DNA of 64,000 bases from Luteipulveratus flavus (GCF_029439465.1 NZ_JAROAV010000038.1:32523-96522); one strand, 5' to 3'; shown: positions 17,232-29,559, counted from the stretch's first letter. Made by a program: numbers and translations. Notes: generated by a model from the letters alone, not told the origin.

Positions 17232-18781
17232 CGCGCGTCCTCTCGGACGAACATCTTCAGCATCCGGCCGGTGACCGCGAAGCCTCCGAAGATGTTGATG
17301 CTCGCCACGACGGTGGCGCCGAGCGCGAGCACCCGGACCAGCAAGTTGTCGCTGCCGACCTGCAGCAGCGCGCCGACCAGGATGATGCCGCTGATCGCGT
17401 TCGTCTCGGCCATGAGCGGGGTGTGCAGGGCGTGCGCGACGTTGGAGATCACGTAGAAGCCGACGATCACGGCGAGCGCGAACACGGTGAAGTGGCCCAG
17501 GAAAGAGGCGGGCGAGAAGGCGGCCACGAGCGCGAACAGCGCTGCGGCCAGGGCCATTCCGGCGTAACGGCGTCGTGGGTCCGGTGGCTTCGGCGGCGCA
17601 GCCGGCACCGGTGCCGCCACCGCCGGGGCGGCCTGCGCCGGTGCTGCCGACACCTGGACGGGAGGCGGTGGCCAGGTCACCTCGCCGCGGTGGGTGACGG
17701 TGATCCCACGTTGGACGACGTCGTCCAGGTCGAGCCGCAGCTGCCCGTTCTTCTCCGGGGTCAGCAGCGTCATCAGGTTGACGATGTTCGTGCCGTACAG
17801 CTGGGACGCCTGGGTCGGCAGCCGGCCGGGCAGGTCGGTGTAGCCGACGATCCGGACGCCGTTCGGGCTGACGACGATCTCGTCGGCCTCGGACAGCTCG
17901 CAGTTGCCGCCGTTCGCGGCGGCCATGTCGACGATCACCGAACCGGGCCGCATCGCCGCCACCGTCTCCGCGGTGACGAGTCGTGGCGCGGCCCGGCCCG
18001 GGATCAGCGCCGTCGTGATGACGATGTCGGCGTCCGCGCACTCGCGGGCGTACATCTGCATCGCGAGCCGCTCGAGGTCGCCGGACATCACGGTGGCGTA
18101 CCCGTCGGCCGAGGGCGTCTCCTGCGCGTCCGGAAGGTCGAGGCGGACGAACTCGGCGCCCATCGACTCCACCTGCTCGGCCACCTCGGGCCGTACGTCG
18201 AAGGCGCGGACCACGGCGCCGAGACTGGACGCCGTACCGATCGCCGCGAGGCCGGCGACACCGGCACCGATGACGAAAACCTTTGCAGGGGGCACCTTTC
18301 CGGCTGCGGTGACCTGGCCGGTGAAGAGGGAGCCGAACTGGTGCGCCGCCTCGACGATCGCGCGGTAGCCGCCCAGGTTGGCCATCGAGGAGAGCACGTC
18401 CAGGGACTGCGCCCGGGAGATCCGTGGCACCGCGTCCATCGCCAGCGCCGTGACGCCACGGCCCGCGAGCTGCTGGAGCAGCACCGGGCTCAGCGCCGGG
18501 CTGAGCAGCGACACGAACGTCGTCCCCGACCGCATCACCCCGACCTCGGCGTCCGTGGGCTGGTTGACCTTGAGCACGATGTCGCAGTCCCACACCTCGA
18601 CGGTGCTGACCACGCCGGCTCCCGCCTCCGCGTACGCCGCATCCGGGTACGCCGATCTCACACCGGCGCCGGCCTCGACCAGCACGCCGTACCCCAGGCC
18701 GATGAGCTGTCGCACGGTCGTCGGGGTTGCCGCGACGCGCGTCTCGCCCTCCTTGAACTCCTTCGGAACGCCGATCCGCAA
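17228..18781 (-). CDS. pntA: NAD(P) transhydrogenase subunit alpha (fused alpha-1/alpha-2)
   Basis: 517 aa. The NAD-binding domain I (about 1-370) has [39 protein letters not shown] and [18 protein letters not shown] Pro/Ala-rich linker (about 385-410) joins it to the membrane part (about 418-517) with about four hydrophobic segments and [17 protein letters not shown]. Fusion of both alpha parts is as in E. coli. It works with PntB in the cytoplasmic membrane to supply NADPH. ATG start with the exact family N-terminus. Confidence 0.95.
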   Translation of the reverse strand: MRIGVPKEFKEGETRVAATPTTVRQLIGLGYGVLVEAGAGVRSAYPDAAYAEAGAGVVSTVEVWDCDIVLKVNQPTDAEVGVMRSGTTFVSLLSPALSPVLLQQLAGRGVTALAMDAVPRISRAQSLDVLSSMANLGGYRAIVEAAHQFGSLFTGQVTAAGKVPPAKVFVIGAGVAGLAAIGTASSLGAVVRAFDVRPEVAEQVESMGAEFVRLDLPDAQETPSADGYATVMSGDLERLAMQMYARECADADIVITTALIPGRAAPRLVTAETVAAMRPGSVIVDMAAANGGNCELSEADEIVVSPNGVRIVGYTDLPGRLPTQASQLYGTNIVNLMTLLTPEKNGQLRLDLDDVVQRGITVTHRGEVTWPPPPVQVSAAPAQAAPAVAAPVPAAPPKPPDPRRRYAGMALAAALFALVAAFSPASFLGHFTVFALAVIVGFYVISNVAHALHTPLMAETNAISGIILVGALLQVGSDNLLVRVLALGATVVASINIFGGFAVTGRMLKMFVREDAR

Positions 18782-18817
18782 CGTGTGTTCCTCTCAGGTC
18801 GTGGTGGTCCGCCCGTG

Positions 18818-19312
18818 TCAGGCGGTGACGTACGCGCCGGATGCCTGCAGCATGCCCAACAGCTCTCGGGCGTACCTGCTCTCGCGGGCATCCTTGAGGT
18901 CGTTGTCCATGATCCGGTTGATCCGCTCCTGGCTGACGACGACGTCCAGCGACCCGAACGGCCCCTCGAGCCGCAGGTCCGAGCCGGACAGCGTGAACGC
19001 CCCGAGGGGACTCGCCCGCAGCTGCTGGCACGGCACCACCCAGGCCGGTGCGGTGTCGCCGTCGTACGTCAGGCCAAGCCGACCCTCCCACAGCGCGAGG
19101 ACACCGAAGCGGGCGCCGAGACTCGTCAGCTGCCCGCCGGCGTGGGTACGGACCTGCCAGCGTCCGCTCGGTGGGGCCGACCGCGGCAGCGCCGACGCGC
19201 CGAGGGCCCGGACGGGGGTGGTCGACCGACTCGCGAGCACGATCACCGTCATGACGACGCCCACCAGGAGCACGGGCACCAGCAGCATCGTGGCCACCAT
19301 CACGGTGAACAT
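18818..19312 (-). CDS. Membrane-anchored protein of unknown function
   Basis: 164 aa from ATG 19312, chosen for a clear AGGAG 6 nt upstream and for the membrane segment that follows at once (about 4-27). The remainder is a soluble part with a strand-rich look ([38 protein letters not shown]) and a helical end ([23 protein letters not shown]). I do not recognise a family. It lies 36 nt before pntA on the same strand and may be co-transcribed with the transhydrogenase, but no functional link is visible. Confidence 0.7.
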   Translation of the reverse strand: MFTVMVATMLLVPVLLVGVVMTVIVLASRSTTPVRALGASALPRSAPPSGRWQVRTHAGGQLTSLGARFGVLALWEGRLGLTYDGDTAPAWVVPCQQLRASPLGAFTLSGSDLRLEGPFGSLDVVVSQERINRIMDNDLKDARESRYARELLGMLQASGAYVTA

Positions 19313-19444
19313 CTCGCGCTCCTGGGTCCGGGGCCTGTGGGTGCGCCGATCGTACGGCGGCCACCTGCGGGCAGGGTCGGAAACGACGCGCGACCCTCGA
19401 ACGGGTCCGAGGGCCGGACGCCGAAGCACCTAATCTTGCTGTGC

Positions 19445-20917
19445 ATGAGCCTCCCCGTGGACCACGACACCGTCATCGTCGGCGGCGGGTTCTCGGGGAT
19501 CGCGATGGCCATCGCGCTCAAGGCCGCCGGCCGGGACGACCTGGTCGTGCTGGAGAAGGCCGAGGAGGTCGGCGGCACCTGGCGGGAGAACCGCTACCCC
19601 GGCTGCGAGTGCGACGTCCCGGCCCATCTGTACTCGTACTCGTTCGAGCTCAACCCGTACTGGTCGCAGACGTACGCGCCGTCGGACGAGATCCAGGACT
19701 ACCTGCTCTACTGCGTCGAGAAGTACGACGTCCGCCGGCACATCGAGTTCGACGCCACCGTGCAGGACGCGGCGTACGACGAGGAGAGCTCCACCTGGAC
19801 GGTCACGGTGACCAGCTCTTGGGGCACGCTGCGGACCCTGCGCGCCCGATCGCTCGTGCTGGCTGTCGGCGCCCTGCACGAGCCCAGCATCCCGGACATC
19901 CCGGGCATGGAGTCGTTCGCCGGCGAGATGATGCACACCGCGACGTGGGACCCGGGCACCACCGTGGAGCGCAAGCACGTGTCGGTCATCGGCACCGGCT
20001 CCAGCGGGGTGCAGATCATCCCCTCGCTCGCGGAGGACGCGGTCCACCTGACGGTCTTCCAGCGCACGCCCGCCTGGGTGATGCCGCGGACGAACCGGCA
20101 GTACGCCGACCGGCTGATCGACACCTTCGAGCAGCACCCGACGGCGCTGGCGGCGCACCGTGCCCGGCTCAAGGCGACGAGCGACCTGCGCGAGCGCGGC
20201 CTGACGAGTGCGCCGCGACTGCTGAAGGCGGCGTCCCGGCTGGCGCTGGAGAACCTGCACTCCGCGGTGAAGTCGCCGCAGCTGCGCGCGGTCCTCACAC
20301 CCGACTACCCGATGGGCTGCAAGCGCATCCTGCTGTCCAGCGACTACTACCCGGCGCTCGCGCGACCCGACGTGACGGTCGAGACCGACCCGATCGAGCG
20401 CATCGAGCGGGACGCCGTCGTCACCACGTCCGGTCGGCGCCACCACACGACCGTCCTGGTGCTGGCGACCGGGTTCGACCCCGTGGGGTCCTACCGCTAC
20501 CTCGGCATCAAGGGCGCCGACGGTCACCTGCTCAGCGCCGACTGGGACGACGGCGCGACGACGTACCTGGGCGTGACCGTGCCCCACTTCCCGAACCTGT
20601 TCCTACTGCTCGGCCCCAACTCGCTGCTCGGCCACACCTCGGACCTGCAGATCATGGAGGCCCAGGTCGGGCTGGTCATGCGGCTGCTCGCCGAGCGCGA
20701 CCGCCGGCACACCCGGTCGGTGGCCGTACGCCCGCAGGTGGTGCCGGGGTTCGTGGCCGAGCTGGACCGGCGCAGCGAGCGGACGGTCTACCTGTCCGGC
20801 TGCTCGAGCTGGTACCTGGACCGGGGTGGGCGCAACCGGACGCTGTGGCCGGGTTCGGTCGGCGAGTACGAACGCCGTACGACCCGCCCCGAGATGGTCG
20901 ACTACCTCTTCACCTGA
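19445..20917 (+). CDS. Flavin-containing Baeyer-Villiger-type monooxygenase
   Basis: 490 aa. The FAD-binding GGGFSGIA (13-20), the NADPH-binding GTGSSG (183-188) and between them [11 protein letters not shown] (158-168), which matches the Baeyer-Villiger fingerprint FxGxxxHxxxW, are all present. [20 protein letters not shown] is typical of this class. It would insert oxygen into ketones or related substrates; the physiological substrate is unknown. TAATCT lies 8 nt before the ATG without a clear Shine-Dalgarno sequence, so the mRNA may be leaderless. Repeat copy B follows the stop. Confidence 0.9.
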   Translation: MSLPVDHDTVIVGGGFSGIAMAIALKAAGRDDLVVLEKAEEVGGTWRENRYPGCECDVPAHLYSYSFELNPYWSQTYAPSDEIQDYLLYCVEKYDVRRHIEFDATVQDAAYDEESSTWTVTVTSSWGTLRTLRARSLVLAVGALHEPSIPDIPGMESFAGEMMHTATWDPGTTVERKHVSVIGTGSSGVQIIPSLAEDAVHLTVFQRTPAWVMPRTNRQYADRLIDTFEQHPTALAAHRARLKATSDLRERGLTSAPRLLKAASRLALENLHSAVKSPQLRAVLTPDYPMGCKRILLSSDYYPALARPDVTVETDPIERIERDAVVTTSGRRHHTTVLVLATGFDPVGSYRYLGIKGADGHLLSADWDDGATTYLGVTVPHFPNLFLLLGPNSLLGHTSDLQIMEAQVGLVMRLLAERDRRHTRSVAVRPQVVPGFVAELDRRSERTVYLSGCSSWYLDRGGRNRTLWPGSVGEYERRTTRPEMVDYLFT

Positions 20918-20933
20918 TCGCCTGCACCCCCTC

Positions 20934-20989
20934 CGGCAAAAGCTGGTCGCCCGCACATGCATGGCTGTGCCGGCCACCAGCTTTTGCCG
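20934..20989. repeat. 56-nt palindromic repeat, copy B
   Basis: Ends CGGCAAAAGCTGG and CAGCTTTTGCCG: the best-matched arms of the five copies. It lies between the converging monooxygenase and MFS exporter genes. Confidence 0.9.
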
Positions 20990-21001
20990 GGTGCGGGACG
21001 G

Positions 21002-22723
21002 TCAGGCGGTGGTCGCGGACTCGTGGACGGGCTCGGTGTCGAGCACGTCCTCGTCGGTGAGGTCGTGGTGAGCGACCTTCCGCCGGCCGAGCAGCAGCGC
21101 CACGGCGGCCGCGACGAGCGCCGCCAGCGCCGCGCCGACGAACACCGTCTGCACCTGGACGACGCCGGCCGCCCGGACCTGATCCCCGGTCGGGTCCGGC
21201 AGCGCCTGGATGCGAGCGTAGAACCGGTGCAGCCCGATCGCCGTGAGCAGGCCGAGACCGACCACCATGCCGATCATCCGGGCGACCACGACCAGCGCGG
21301 ACGCGACGCCGTGATGGGTCGGCGGCGCGTCGGCGAGCGCGGCGTCGTTGACCGGCGCGATCGCCAGACCGATGCCGAGCCCGACGACGACCAGGACGAC
21401 CGTGGACGCGACCTCGTCGAGCGAACCCTGACCCCAGCGGGACATCAGGCCGAGCCCGACCGCCGTGAGCGCGAGACCGGGAGCGGCGACCAGGCCGGGG
21501 CCGTACCGGCGCAGCAGCCAGCCGCCGAGCAGCGCACCGACCGGCACCGCGAGCAGGAACCGGACGAGCACGAGCGCCGCCTCCGTCTGGTCCGCCGTTC
21601 CGGTGAGCCGTGCGAGCACCGGGATGTCGACCACGATGGCGACCAGGGCCGTACCGACCAGCAGCGAGACGACCAGGCTGGGCAGCACCCGCCCGCGGAT
21701 CACGCCGTGTGCGACGAGCGGGTCCGCTGCGGTGCGGTGCCGGACGACGTACAGCGCGGCGGCGACCGCTGCAGCGGGCAGCAACCACCAGCCGAGCGGA
21801 CCGACGACCTGCTTCTCCGGGTTGGCCGACGCGAACGTCAGCACCAGCGACCCGAGGGCCACGCTGATGAGCGCCGCCCCGATCAGGTCCGCGCGGCGCA
21901 GCACCGGCCACCACAGCGGCGCCGACAGGACGAGCGTCGCGGCGAGCGCGATGACGCCCCACAGCCCGATCTGAGTGAACAGCCGCGAGGTGTGGCCCGG
22001 GTACGGCACGAACGGCTCGCCGTACGTGACGTCCGAGACCAGCCGGTCGGGCGCCCAGAGCGCGAGGCCGAGCAGAACGATGGTGGCGAGCCCGGCGACG
22101 ACCGAACCCAGGACCCACCACCGGCGACGACCGGTGATCACGGGGGTCCGCTCGCCGCGGCCGCCGATGATCCGGATCAGCACCGCGAGGAGGATGCCTG
22201 CCGCCGCGTTGATCCAGAAGATGGCGCGCCAGTCCCAGACCGCGAGGATCAGTGCCCCGGCGAGCGGGCCGAGCACGCTGCCGATCTCCTGCACCGCACC
22301 GACCACCCCCAGTGGCGTGCCGCGCCTCCCGGGCGGCCACAGGTCGGCGACCAGCGCGAGCGTGGCGGGCACGAGCCCACCCCCGCCGATGCCCTGCAGG
22401 ACCCGGCCGGTGACCAGGACCGGCAGCTCGACGGCGAGCGCCGTCACCGCGGAGCCCAGGACGAACAGCGCGAGGCATGCGACGAGCACCCGTTGCCGTG
22501 CCACGAGGTCAGCGAGCCGACCGATCAGCGGCAGCACCGCGATGTACCCCAGCAGGAAGCCGGAGATGATCGGGGTCGCCTTCTGCAGGGCGTCGATCCC
22601 GAGACCGACGCCGGACATCATGTCCTCGAGCGCGAGGACCACGACGTAGGTGTCGGCGGCCGCGAGCGCGACCGCCACCGACGCCGTGGCGAGCAGCGCC
22701 TCAGGCCGGCGGCTTGATGTCAA
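21002..22723 (-). CDS. MFS exporter of the P55 type, coupled to the LprG-like lipoprotein
   Basis: 573 aa, about 14 membrane segments, DHA2-like MFS. An RLADLVARQRVL-type loop lies between segments 2 and 3, with GRVLQGIGGGGLVPATLALVADL in segments 4-5. A longer outside loop sits in the middle (LVSDVTYGEPFVPYPGHTS). The start is TTG 22723, which overlaps the lipoprotein gene by 23 nt; no other plausible start is nearby before the first membrane segment. The lipoprotein-MFS order is that of lprG-Rv1410c (P55) in mycobacteria, which export triacylglycerides and other lipids and affect drug tolerance. That role here is inference from the pairing. Confidence 0.82.
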   Translation of the reverse strand: MTSSRRPEALLATASVAVALAAADTYVVVLALEDMMSGVGLGIDALQKATPIISGFLLGYIAVLPLIGRLADLVARQRVLVACLALFVLGSAVTALAVELPVLVTGRVLQGIGGGGLVPATLALVADLWPPGRRGTPLGVVGAVQEIGSVLGPLAGALILAVWDWRAIFWINAAAGILLAVLIRIIGGRGERTPVITGRRRWWVLGSVVAGLATIVLLGLALWAPDRLVSDVTYGEPFVPYPGHTSRLFTQIGLWGVIALAATLVLSAPLWWPVLRRADLIGAALISVALGSLVLTFASANPEKQVVGPLGWWLLPAAAVAAALYVVRHRTAADPLVAHGVIRGRVLPSLVVSLLVGTALVAIVVDIPVLARLTGTADQTEAALVLVRFLLAVPVGALLGGWLLRRYGPGLVAAPGLALTAVGLGLMSRWGQGSLDEVASTVVLVVVGLGIGLAIAPVNDAALADAPPTHHGVASALVVVARMIGMVVGLGLLTAIGLHRFYARIQALPDPTGDQVRAAGVVQVQTVFVGAALAALVAAAVALLLGRRKVAHHDLTDEDVLDTEPVHESATTA

Positions 22724-23429
22724 CCGTCTTGCCGTACTGGTCGAGCCGCAGCGTGTAGGCGGATGTCGCGTCGTTGTAGAACTGGCCGGTCAGCGTCATC
22801 GACCGCACCTCGTTCTTGTCCGTCACGGCGTACGACGCCTTGTACTGCACGGACGGGTCGCCGATGGTGAGGACGCCGGTGACGTCCTGGCCGGTGAGCT
22901 TGCCGTTGATGATCCGAACCACGTCGCTGCCGTCGCGCTTCGTCGCGCCGTACGTGGGGTCCTGGGTCTTCGGCAGCAGGGTCGAGAGGCCCTTGTCCTT
23001 GGAGAACAGCACGGCCGGGTCCGGGGCGCCGTAGTCGGAGGGCTTGATCGTGCGGACGTCTGGCCAGATCGGCAGCTTCGCCCAGACCTTGCCCTGCACG
23101 GCCGTCACCGGGACGTCGGCGTGGATACCGGCGAGCTGGGCCTTCAGGGAGCCCTTGAACGCCGGCGCGTGCGTGCCGTCACCCTCGCCGCCGAGGACGC
23201 CGTTCGCGTTCGACGGGATGCCGGTGGAGCTGAGCTTGAGGTGCATCGAGGCCGCCTGGTCCATCACCTGCTTGGCCTGCGCGAGGCGCTGCTGCGGGGT
23301 GGCCTGGGCGCCGCTGGACCCGTCGTCCTGGCTCTTCTTGGCGTCCGCACCACTGCTGCAGGCAGCGAGCGCGAGGACGGTCAGGGCGGCGGCGGCCGTG
23401 CGGGTGGCGCGGGGCGTCCGCAGGTGCAT
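22701..23429 (-). CDS. LppX/LprG-family lipoprotein
   Basis: 242 aa. Lipoprotein signal with lipobox LAAC (C24), then a Ser/Asp linker and a domain of LppX_LprAFG type: MHLKLSSTGIPSNANGVLGGEGDGT, VPVTAVQGKVWAKLPIW, LTGQDVTGVLTIGD and a terminal RLDQYGKTVDIKPP strand. These proteins hold a lipid in a beta-sheet pocket outside the membrane. The start ATG 23429 has AGAGAGG upstream. The 3' end overlaps the start of the MFS exporter, so the two are one translation unit, as in the mycobacterial lprG operon. Confidence 0.85.
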   Translation of the reverse strand: MHLRTPRATRTAAAALTVLALAACSSGADAKKSQDDGSSGAQATPQQRLAQAKQVMDQAASMHLKLSSTGIPSNANGVLGGEGDGTHAPAFKGSLKAQLAGIHADVPVTAVQGKVWAKLPIWPDVRTIKPSDYGAPDPAVLFSKDKGLSTLLPKTQDPTYGATKRDGSDVVRIINGKLTGQDVTGVLTIGDPSVQYKASYAVTDKNEVRSMTLTGQFYNDATSAYTLRLDQYGKTVDIKPPA

Positions 23430-23596
23430 CGTCGAACCTCTCTGTCGTGGACACGCGAGCGGCCGGTCGTCGGCTGCCCCGGTGCAGGAGCAGGATGACA
23501 GGCTGATCGCGCGTTCGACGTCCGGGTCCGGCGATTGGTTCCCACCTCGTCGAGTCGATCTCTCGACACGGCGGCGGGGAGCGCGCAGGCCTGCGG

Positions 23597-24265
23597 TCAT
23601 GGCTGCTCGGCGACCAGACCGAGACTCTCCCGGGCCCGGCGCGCCCAGCCCGGCTCGCCGCCGTACCGCTGGCTCTTGATCAGCCGGCCGGCGGCGCAGT
23701 CCTCGATGAGGGTGGTCAGCCGGCGCTCGCGGGTCGCCTCCTGCTTGGCGCCGACGACCCAGCCCTGCACGTTCTTGCGGTAGCCGGGCGTCGCGTACGC
23801 CCAGAACGCCGCCGCCTCCGGGACGGCGAGGATCCGCTCCTCGTACGCCGCGGGCCAGTCGATGCTCTCCTGCTCGTAGCTGTAGATGCGCTGGCGGTCC
23901 GGCCGGCGGGCCTCGTACGCCGCGAGCCCGGCCGGGCGCATCCGGCCCTCGGAGATGAGCCGCTCCACCGTGGCGAGGTTGACCGCGCTCCAGGTGCTCG
24001 TCCGCTTCCGAGGGGTCCACCGCTGACGGACGGAGTCGTCATCGATGCGATGGAAGACGCTGTCGATCCAGCCGAAGCACAGCGCCTCGACGACCGCGTC
24101 CTCCCAGACCAGGCCGCGCTCGGCCACGTGCTTCTTGTACAGCCCCATCCACACCTGGGTCTCGTCGGCGTGATGGGCCTCCAGCCAGGCTCGCCACTCG
24201 GCGGCGTCGGCGAAGAACAGCACGGGAGGCTCCGAGGAGCCGCGCGAGGCGCCTGATCCGGTCAT
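23597..24265 (-). CDS. YdeI/OmpD-associated family protein
   Basis: 222 aa. The family pattern is clear: LFFADAAEWRAWLEAHH at the front, VWMGLYKKH, EALCFGWIDSVFHRIDDDSVRQRWTPRK in the middle and the Arg/Lys-rich C-terminal half with KQEATRERRLTTLIEDCAAGR. The family is often labelled bacteriocin-protection, but its biochemical role is not established. Monocistronic, divergent from the alpha/beta hydrolase with 81 nt between. Confidence 0.8.
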   Translation of the reverse strand: MTGSGASRGSSEPPVLFFADAAEWRAWLEAHHADETQVWMGLYKKHVAERGLVWEDAVVEALCFGWIDSVFHRIDDDSVRQRWTPRKRTSTWSAVNLATVERLISEGRMRPAGLAAYEARRPDRQRIYSYEQESIDWPAAYEERILAVPEAAAFWAYATPGYRKNVQGWVVGAKQEATRERRLTTLIEDCAAGRLIKSQRYGGEPGWARRARESLGLVAEQP

Positions 24266-24346
24266 GGCCTCAGCGTCTCACCGACCGCCCACATCCGATG
24301 CCGCGTTCCCGTACCCGGCGGTAACGGGCTCTGGTTGGGTGGTCCC

Positions 24347-25201
24347 ATGCCGTTGACACTGCAACGACACGAGGTGACCGCGCCCGACGGCGCCCGGCTC
24401 TCCACGTACGTCCATGCCCCGCGCGGCCTCGCCGACGACGCGCCGACCGTCGTGCTGGCGCACGGCTGGGTCCTCACCTACCGGTCCTGGTTGCCGGTCG
24501 TCCGGCTGCTCGCCGACCGGGGTGATGTCCGCGTGGTCGCGTGGGACCAGCGCGGGCACGGGGCGTCCACGTACGCAGGCGGCTCGCTGCGTCCGCGCGG
24601 TGAGAGCATCCGTGCGCTCGGCGACGACCTCGCGACCGTGGTGGACGCCGTCGTGCCGGCCGCGTCTTCGCTGGTCCTCGGCGGCCACTCGATGGGCGGC
24701 ATGACCGTGATGGCGTTCGCCGGCCGGCACCCGGAGGTCTTCGCCGACCGCGTACGCCGCGTCCTGCTCGCCTCGACCGCGATCGGTGGGCTGCGCGGCC
24801 CCGGACTGCCGTTCGAGCGCCGGGTGATGGCGCTCGCGGCGCGGGTTCCCGGCCGTCCGAGCCGACTGATGTCGACCAGGTCGGCACGTCGCCAGTTCGG
24901 TACCGTCGCCGCAGCCGCCGACGTCGCCGCGACCCGGGCCATGCTCGGCGCCGCCCGCCTCGGCACGTACGGCACGTACTACGGAGCGCTGATGGACCAC
25001 GACGAGTCGGAGGCGGCGTCCGTCCTGGCGCAGGTGCCGGTCACCGTGGTCGTCGGGACGCGCGACATCCTGACGCCCCGCACGCTCGGCGAGCGGATCG
25101 CGGAGGCCGTCCCCGGGGCCGAGCTGCAGGTCATCGAGGGCGTGGGACACATGACGCCGTACGAGGTCCCCGACCGGCTCGCCGCTGCTCTCACCCCGTA
25201 A
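24347..25201 (+). CDS. Alpha/beta hydrolase
   Basis: 284 aa. Typical alpha/beta hydrolase: oxyanion strand VVLAHGWVLTYRSW, nucleophile elbow GGHSMGGM (catalytic Ser), a late Asp in VVVGTRDILTPRT and the catalytic His in GVGHMTPYEVP. The cap region (about 150-210) is Arg/Ala-rich. Substrate unknown; esterase or epoxide-hydrolase-like activities are possible. I chose ATG 24347 rather than the in-frame TTG 12 nt upstream; neither has a strong ribosome site. A GAGAGGCYCAC repeat follows the gene. Confidence 0.85.
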   Translation: MPLTLQRHEVTAPDGARLSTYVHAPRGLADDAPTVVLAHGWVLTYRSWLPVVRLLADRGDVRVVAWDQRGHGASTYAGGSLRPRGESIRALGDDLATVVDAVVPAASSLVLGGHSMGGMTVMAFAGRHPEVFADRVRRVLLASTAIGGLRGPGLPFERRVMALAARVPGRPSRLMSTRSARRQFGTVAAAADVAATRAMLGAARLGTYGTYYGALMDHDESEAASVLAQVPVTVVVGTRDILTPRTLGERIAEAVPGAELQVIEGVGHMTPYEVPDRLAAALTP

Positions 25202-25250
25202 TCCCTCTGGTCCGGCCCCGCCCGCTCGCCCGACTGTTCACCCGCCCGCT

Positions 25251-25333
25251 CGCCGAGAGGCCCACCTCTACGCCAGCGGCCCACCGTTCCGCAGGGGATC
25301 GATGGGCCGCTCGGGCGCGCCGTGGGCCTCTCG
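25251..25333. repeat. GAGAGGCYCAC repeat-family element, copy G
   Basis: CGAGAGGCCCAC (25254-25265) pairs perfectly with its complement at 25322-25333 across a 56-nt interior that holds its own AGCGGCCCA/TGGGCCGCT stem. It lies between two same-strand genes. Confidence 0.7.
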
Positions 25334-25388
25334 CTGAGGCTGTGGATGACCACCACGCGGCCCGCTCGAACGATGGCACCGTGCCCGG

Positions 25389-26327
25389 ATGCCAGCCGCC
25401 ACGTCGCATGCACACCTGCGCGACCTCCTCAGGTCGTCGCGACAGGTCCACGCCGCCCCGTCCGCGGGCCAGGCTCACGTCCGTCTCCGGCAGGGCCTGT
25501 ACGTGCAGGGGTCGTCCTGGAGCGACCTGACGGCGCGCGATCGCCTGATCATGCGCGCGTACGCCGTGGACCGGCACTCGGCCGAGTCGCACGTGTTCTC
25601 CCACCACACGTCCGCGGCCCTGTGGGGGCTGCCCATCATCGGGCGGTGGCCGACCCTGGTCGAACGGGTTGCGCCCGCCGGCGTCAAGGGACGCTCGCCG
25701 GACGTGCGTCGGCGGCGCACCGAGCGTCCGCCTCGGTCCGTCGAGGTCGGCGGCGTGAGAGTCACCCCGGTGGTCCGGACCGTGATCGATCTGGCGCGCG
25801 AGGTCACGCTGGAGTCGGCGCTGGCCTCCATCGACCACGCACTCCGCCACGGACTCTGTGATCGACGCGAGCTCGAGCAGGAGCTGAACAAGGTGCCGAG
25901 AGGAGCCCGCGGTCGGCTGATGGCGGCGCGCGCGGTCCACCTCGCCGATCCGCTCTCGGAGTCGCCGGGAGAGTCGCTGAGCCGCGCGCGCATGTACCAG
26001 CTGAACCTGCCCCGCCCGCGCACTCAGGTCCGGCTGTACGACGAGGACGGCGAGGCGGCTCGCGTCGACTTCTGGTGGGAGCACCTCGGGCTGGCAGGCG
26101 AGTTCGACGGCTTCGTCAAGTACCAGGTGCCGGAGGGTGCCACCGCCGAGGAGGCGGCCGCCGTTCTCTGGAAGGAGAAGCGGCGCGAGGACCGCATCCG
26201 ACGCACCGACGGCCGACGGGTCGGCCGCTGGGTGTGGGACGAGGTGCTCCCGCTGGAGCGCTTCCGGCAGATCATGACTCGTCTCGGCGTGCACGACCGC
26301 GGCGGCGACCCCTGGCAGGTGGGCTGA
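25389..26327 (+). CDS. AbiEi-like/DUF559-like protein with a possible PD-(D/E)xK nuclease end
   Basis: 312 aa. The N-terminal third (about 8-75) looks like the winged-helix-like AbiEi antitoxin domain found on many actinobacterial proteins (RLRQGLYVQGSSWSDLTARDRL, then HHTSAALWGLPI). The C-terminal third has ARVDFWWEHLGLAGEFDGFVKY followed by a Lys/Arg-rich EKRREDRIRR helix, resembling the D-ExD-K layout of DUF559/Vsr-like nucleases. No AbiEii toxin gene is adjacent. Role unknown; a defence or DNA-processing role is only a guess. It is bracketed by repeat copies G and H. Confidence 0.65.
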   Translation: MPAATSHAHLRDLLRSSRQVHAAPSAGQAHVRLRQGLYVQGSSWSDLTARDRLIMRAYAVDRHSAESHVFSHHTSAALWGLPIIGRWPTLVERVAPAGVKGRSPDVRRRRTERPPRSVEVGGVRVTPVVRTVIDLAREVTLESALASIDHALRHGLCDRRELEQELNKVPRGARGRLMAARAVHLADPLSESPGESLSRARMYQLNLPRPRTQVRLYDEDGEAARVDFWWEHLGLAGEFDGFVKYQVPEGATAEEAAAVLWKEKRREDRIRRTDGRRVGRWVWDEVLPLERFRQIMTRLGVHDRGGDPWQVG

Positions 26328-26331
26328 GCGT

Positions 26332-26414
26332 GAGAGGCCCAGCACGTACTCGAGAGGCCCACCGATCCGCAGTGGATCGGTGGGCCTCTCCTGCCATCCG
26401 TGGGCCCCTCGGCG
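26332..26414. repeat. GAGAGGCYCAC repeat-family element, copy H
   Basis: A single unit at 26332, then a 17-bp perfect hairpin (26352-26368 with 26374-26390, 5-nt loop) and a further inverted unit ending at 26414. It lies between the converging AbiEi-like gene and clpB and probably terminates both. Confidence 0.8.
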
Positions 26415-26423
26415 AGAAGAGCG

Positions 26424-29015
<2,592 letters not shown>

Positions 29016-29123
29016 AGTCGTCTCCCCGTGGTCGGTCGGTCAGAGCATGCGGTACGCCGGGCCGGACTTCACCTGGAAGCCTGCCACTGCGCGTACCGCT
29101 TCCTCCAGAGCAACATCACCAGA

Positions 29124-29144
29124 CTTGAGTCCATTCCGCTCAAG
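29124..29144 (-). promoter_or_regulatory. HAIR box (HspR operator) upstream of clpB
   Basis: In the clpB direction: CTTGAGC-N7-ACTCAAG, 13 of 14 positions of the HspR consensus CTTGAGT-N7-ACTCAAG. It lies between the clpB start and the end of the HIT gene. Confidence 0.9.
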
Positions 29145-29156
29145 TTTGCCGGTTCG

Positions 29157-29507
29157 TCATTCCCGGAGCCGCGGCCCCGAGTGGACGTGGACGTGCAGGT
29201 GCTCGGAGTCCTGGTAGGCGCCCAGGTTCGTCATGACCGAGGCCGCCCCGCACTCCTGCTCCACGCGCCGGGCGACCTGCTGGACGACCCGCAGCAGCGC
29301 CGCGAGCACGTCCGCGCACCCGTCCGGGACGTCGGTGAGCGAGCGGATGTGCCGCTTCGGCACCACCACCAGGTGGGTCTGCCAGTACGGCCGGGTGTGG
29401 TGGTACGCCAGGACGTCGGCGTCCTCGTGGACCACGTCCAGAGCCGCAGGGTCCGGGATCGCGACGTCGCAGTAGAAGTCCGTGCCGTCGTACGCGCTCT
29501 GCACCAT
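29157..29507 (-). CDS. HIT family protein
   Basis: 116 aa. The histidine triad is HLHVHVH near the C-terminus, and the upstream THLVVVPKRHIRSLTD is typical of the Hint/HINT branch. Such enzymes hydrolyse nucleoside phosphoramidates or dinucleotide phosphates; the substrate here is unknown. It lies upstream of the clpB promoter on the same strand. TAGGTT lies 6 nt before the ATG with no room for a Shine-Dalgarno sequence, so a leaderless mRNA is likely. Divergent from the SRPBCC gene. Confidence 0.9.
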   Translation of the reverse strand: MVQSAYDGTDFYCDVAIPDPAALDVVHEDADVLAYHHTRPYWQTHLVVVPKRHIRSLTDVPDGCADVLAALLRVVQQVARRVEQECGAASVMTNLGAYQDSEHLHVHVHSGPRLRE

Positions 29508-29559
29508 CGCGCCAACCTACGGGGTTGTGCCCGCCCGGGATCCGGGCACAGGGTGGAGC

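Noticed and set aside
15840..19364. A 1,174-codon open frame across the pntA-pntB region on the minus strand
   Set aside because: Only the part from ATG 17231 is coding (pntB). The upstream extension is a high-G+C shadow frame of pntA, rich in Arg/Gly/Ala with no family pattern.
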